A stretch of DNA of 6,615 nucleotides, taken from contig CALLZA010000599.1 of NCBI GenBank assembly GCA_937858165.1, forward strand, positions 1-6,615. The letters are read 5' to 3'. Within the stretch, counting starts at the first letter, position 1. Every line of letters starts with the position of its first letter. The notes beneath the pieces are model-generated. The model worked only from the letters and a program-made list of their open reading frames with translations, searched no databases and had not been told where the DNA came from. The DNA comes from an uncultured Ardenticatenia bacterium. Lineage in GTDB: Bacteria > Chloroflexota > Anaerolineae > Promineifilales > Promineifilaceae. The translations under genes were made by a program, and so were the position numbers. Positions 5,438-6,615 of the stretch are shown here, one piece after another.

Positions 5438-6615
5438 TAGGCGATCCTCCCGAGGGCGGCGACGATGCGATCCATGCGCATCCCCAGCGAGCCTTTGACC
5501 AGGACGACGTCGCCGGCCTGGATAATCCCTTCCAGAATGGGCACGGCCGCCGGGGCCTCGGCGACGACGTGGACGCGGTCGGTAGCCATGCCCAACGCCA
5601 GCGCCTCAGCGCCGATGATGCGGGCGCGCTCGCCGACGGCAATGACGATATCGGCCACATCGGCGGCGCGGCGGCCGACGACGCGGTGGGCCTGCTTCTC
5701 GGCCCGGCCCAGTTCCAGCATGTCGCCCAGGACGGCGATGTGGCGGCCCGGCAGGTCGGCCAACAGGTTCAGCGCGGCCAGGGCCGAGTCGGGGCTGGAG
5801 TTGTAGGTGTCGTCGATGAGCACCGAGCCGCGCGGCCCGTCGCTGACGACAAGGCGCAGTTGGGACGTGCCGGCGTTCAGCCCGGCGACGATCTCGTCCC
5901 AGCGCAGCCCTTCGAGCAGGCCGACGGCTGCCGCGCGCAGCGCGGTGTGGACGCTGTGGCGGCCCAACAGCGGCACGCGGACGCTGAGCGCCTCGCGGTC
6001 GTGGTGGAGCGTGAAGCGCACGCCGGACAGGCCCATCGAGTCGATATCGTCGGCCCACAGGTCGGCCGCCGGGTCGAGGCCATAGGTGAAGACGCGGGCG
6101 CGGGTGTGGTCGGCCATGCTCATCACCCGTGGGTCGTCGATATTCAGCACCGCCGCGCCGTCTTCTGGCAGGGCCGCCACCAGCTCGCGCTTGGCGGCGA
6201 CGATGGCCTCCAGCGAGCCGAGGCGCTCCATGTGGACGGGGCCGATCATCGTCACGACGCCGATATGCGGTCGGGCCAAATTGCAGAGCAGGTCGATCTC
6301 GCCCTGGGCGTACATGCCCATCTCGATGACCGCCCGCTCGTGTTCCGGCCGCAGATTGAGCAGCGTCAGGGGGACGCCGATCTCGTTGTTCTGGTTGCCG
6401 CTCGACTTCAACGTGGTGTAGCGGCGGGAGAGGACGGTGGCGGGCAAATCCCTTCTCGGGGGCTTGCCCACCCCGCCCGGGGTGTCAATGACGCGGGCGT
6501 TCCGTCGCGGGCGCCAGGGGCCCGCCCGCGCCTGCCGGGCGCGCAGGGGGTCGTGCGCCAGCACGCCACCACGCTGGGGGAGCACGGCCAGCGTCCTGTG
6601 GCGATCACCTAGTGG
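5437..6615 (-). CDS. murF: UDP-MurNAc-tripeptide:D-Ala-D-Ala ligase MurF, N-terminus missing
   Basis: The C-terminal ~392 residues of MurF, which adds D-Ala-D-Ala to the UDP-MurNAc tripeptide in the cytoplasm. MurF proteins are usually about 450 residues, so the UDP-binding N-terminal domain is mostly off the contig. The frame is open to the window edge; a GTG at 6585 is not a real start. From that codon as residue 1, clear motifs are SSGNQNNEIGVPLTLL (61-76), VIEMGMYAQGEID (86-98), VTMIGPVHMERLGSLEAI (111-128), AKRELV (131-136, with the presumed carbamylated Lys132), IDDTYNSSPDSALAAL (257-272), AVLGDMLELG (284-293) and VLVKGSLGMRMDRIV (361-375). The YNSSPDS and LGDMLELG forms are typical of MurF rather than MurE. 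The ATP-binding loop, expected as GITGSVGKTTTK, reads DTPGGVGKPPRR at 34-45 with unchanged spacing. Together with other odd residues upstream this points to sequence errors at the contig end rather than a dead gene. Confidence 0.93.
   Translation of the reverse strand, partial: PLGDRHRTLAVLPQRGGVLAHDPLRARQARAGPWRPRRNARVIDTPGGVGKPPRRDLPATVLSRRYTTLKSSGNQNNEIGVPLTLLNLRPEHERAVIEMGMYAQGEIDLLCNLARPHIGVVTMIGPVHMERLGSLEAIVAAKRELVAALPEDGAAVLNIDDPRVMSMADHTRARVFTYGLDPAADLWADDIDSMGLSGVRFTLHHDREALSVRVPLLGRHSVHTALRAAAVGLLEGLRWDEIVAGLNAGTSQLRLVVSDGPRGSVLIDDTYNSSPDSALAALNLLADLPGRHIAVLGDMLELGRAEKQAHRVVGRRAADVADIVIAVGERARIIGAEALALGMATDRVHVVAEAPAAVPILEGIIQAGDVVLVKGSLGMRMDRIVAALGRIA
5445..5451 (-). promoter_or_regulatory. 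mraY ribosome binding site, inside the end of murF
   Basis: GGGAGGA on the minus strand, eight bases before the mraY ATG at 5437 and within the last codons of murF. It supports this start and, with the TAATG overlap, coupled translation of murF and mraY. Confidence 0.75.
6441..6615. other. Suspect low-accuracy contig end within murF
   Basis: The 3' end of the window keeps the murF frame and the spacing of family motifs but carries many implausible substitutions, including loss of the P-loop threonines. The stretch is visibly richer in G and C than the neighbouring coding sequence. Because the clean MurF match begins abruptly at ATVLSRRY (about 6440 and lower) and the other contig end is demonstrably artefactual, I read this as poor base calls or a poor consensus. 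A real divergence is possible but less likely. Confidence 0.6.

Overview
This 6.6 kb window is a short contig carrying part of a division and cell wall (dcw) gene cluster from a GC-rich bacterium. Every gene is on the minus strand, so transcription runs from the right end to the left. The order is murF (5' end missing), mraY, murD, ftsW, murG, and a truncated CvpA-like membrane protein. The best guess at the host is a Chloroflexota bacterium, perhaps Anaerolineae-like. That rests on the gene order, the GC-rich composition, the unusual MurG glycine-rich loops and a CvpA-like gene just after murG. It is inferred from memory of family patterns, not from a search.

Together the genes cover consecutive steps of peptidoglycan precursor synthesis. 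MurD adds D-Glu and MurF adds D-Ala-D-Ala to the UDP-MurNAc peptide. MraY moves the product onto undecaprenyl phosphate to give lipid I, and MurG adds GlcNAc to give lipid II. FtsW then polymerises lipid II at the septum. The genes are tightly packed: murF/mraY overlap by one base (TAATG), ftsW and murG are one base apart, and murG overlaps the next gene by 7 bases. The two exceptions are a 113-base gap between mraY and murD, filled by a long inverted repeat built from 9-base units, and a 69-base gap between murD and ftsW, filled by two tandem palindromes, one of which contains the murD stop codon.

Both contig ends look unreliable. Bases 117-186 are an intact Illumina P5/Nextera adapter with an i5 index. 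Bases 1-116 are homopolymer-rich run-off from reading past the adapter. Genuine genome starts at base 187, so the leftmost gene is cut by an artefact. At the right end (about 6441-6615) the murF frame stays open with correct spacing, but its ATP-binding loop is replaced by implausible residues, which suggests base-call or consensus errors. I see no undescribed system. The observations most worth following up are the two intergenic repeat elements, the atypical MurG loops and the end artefacts.
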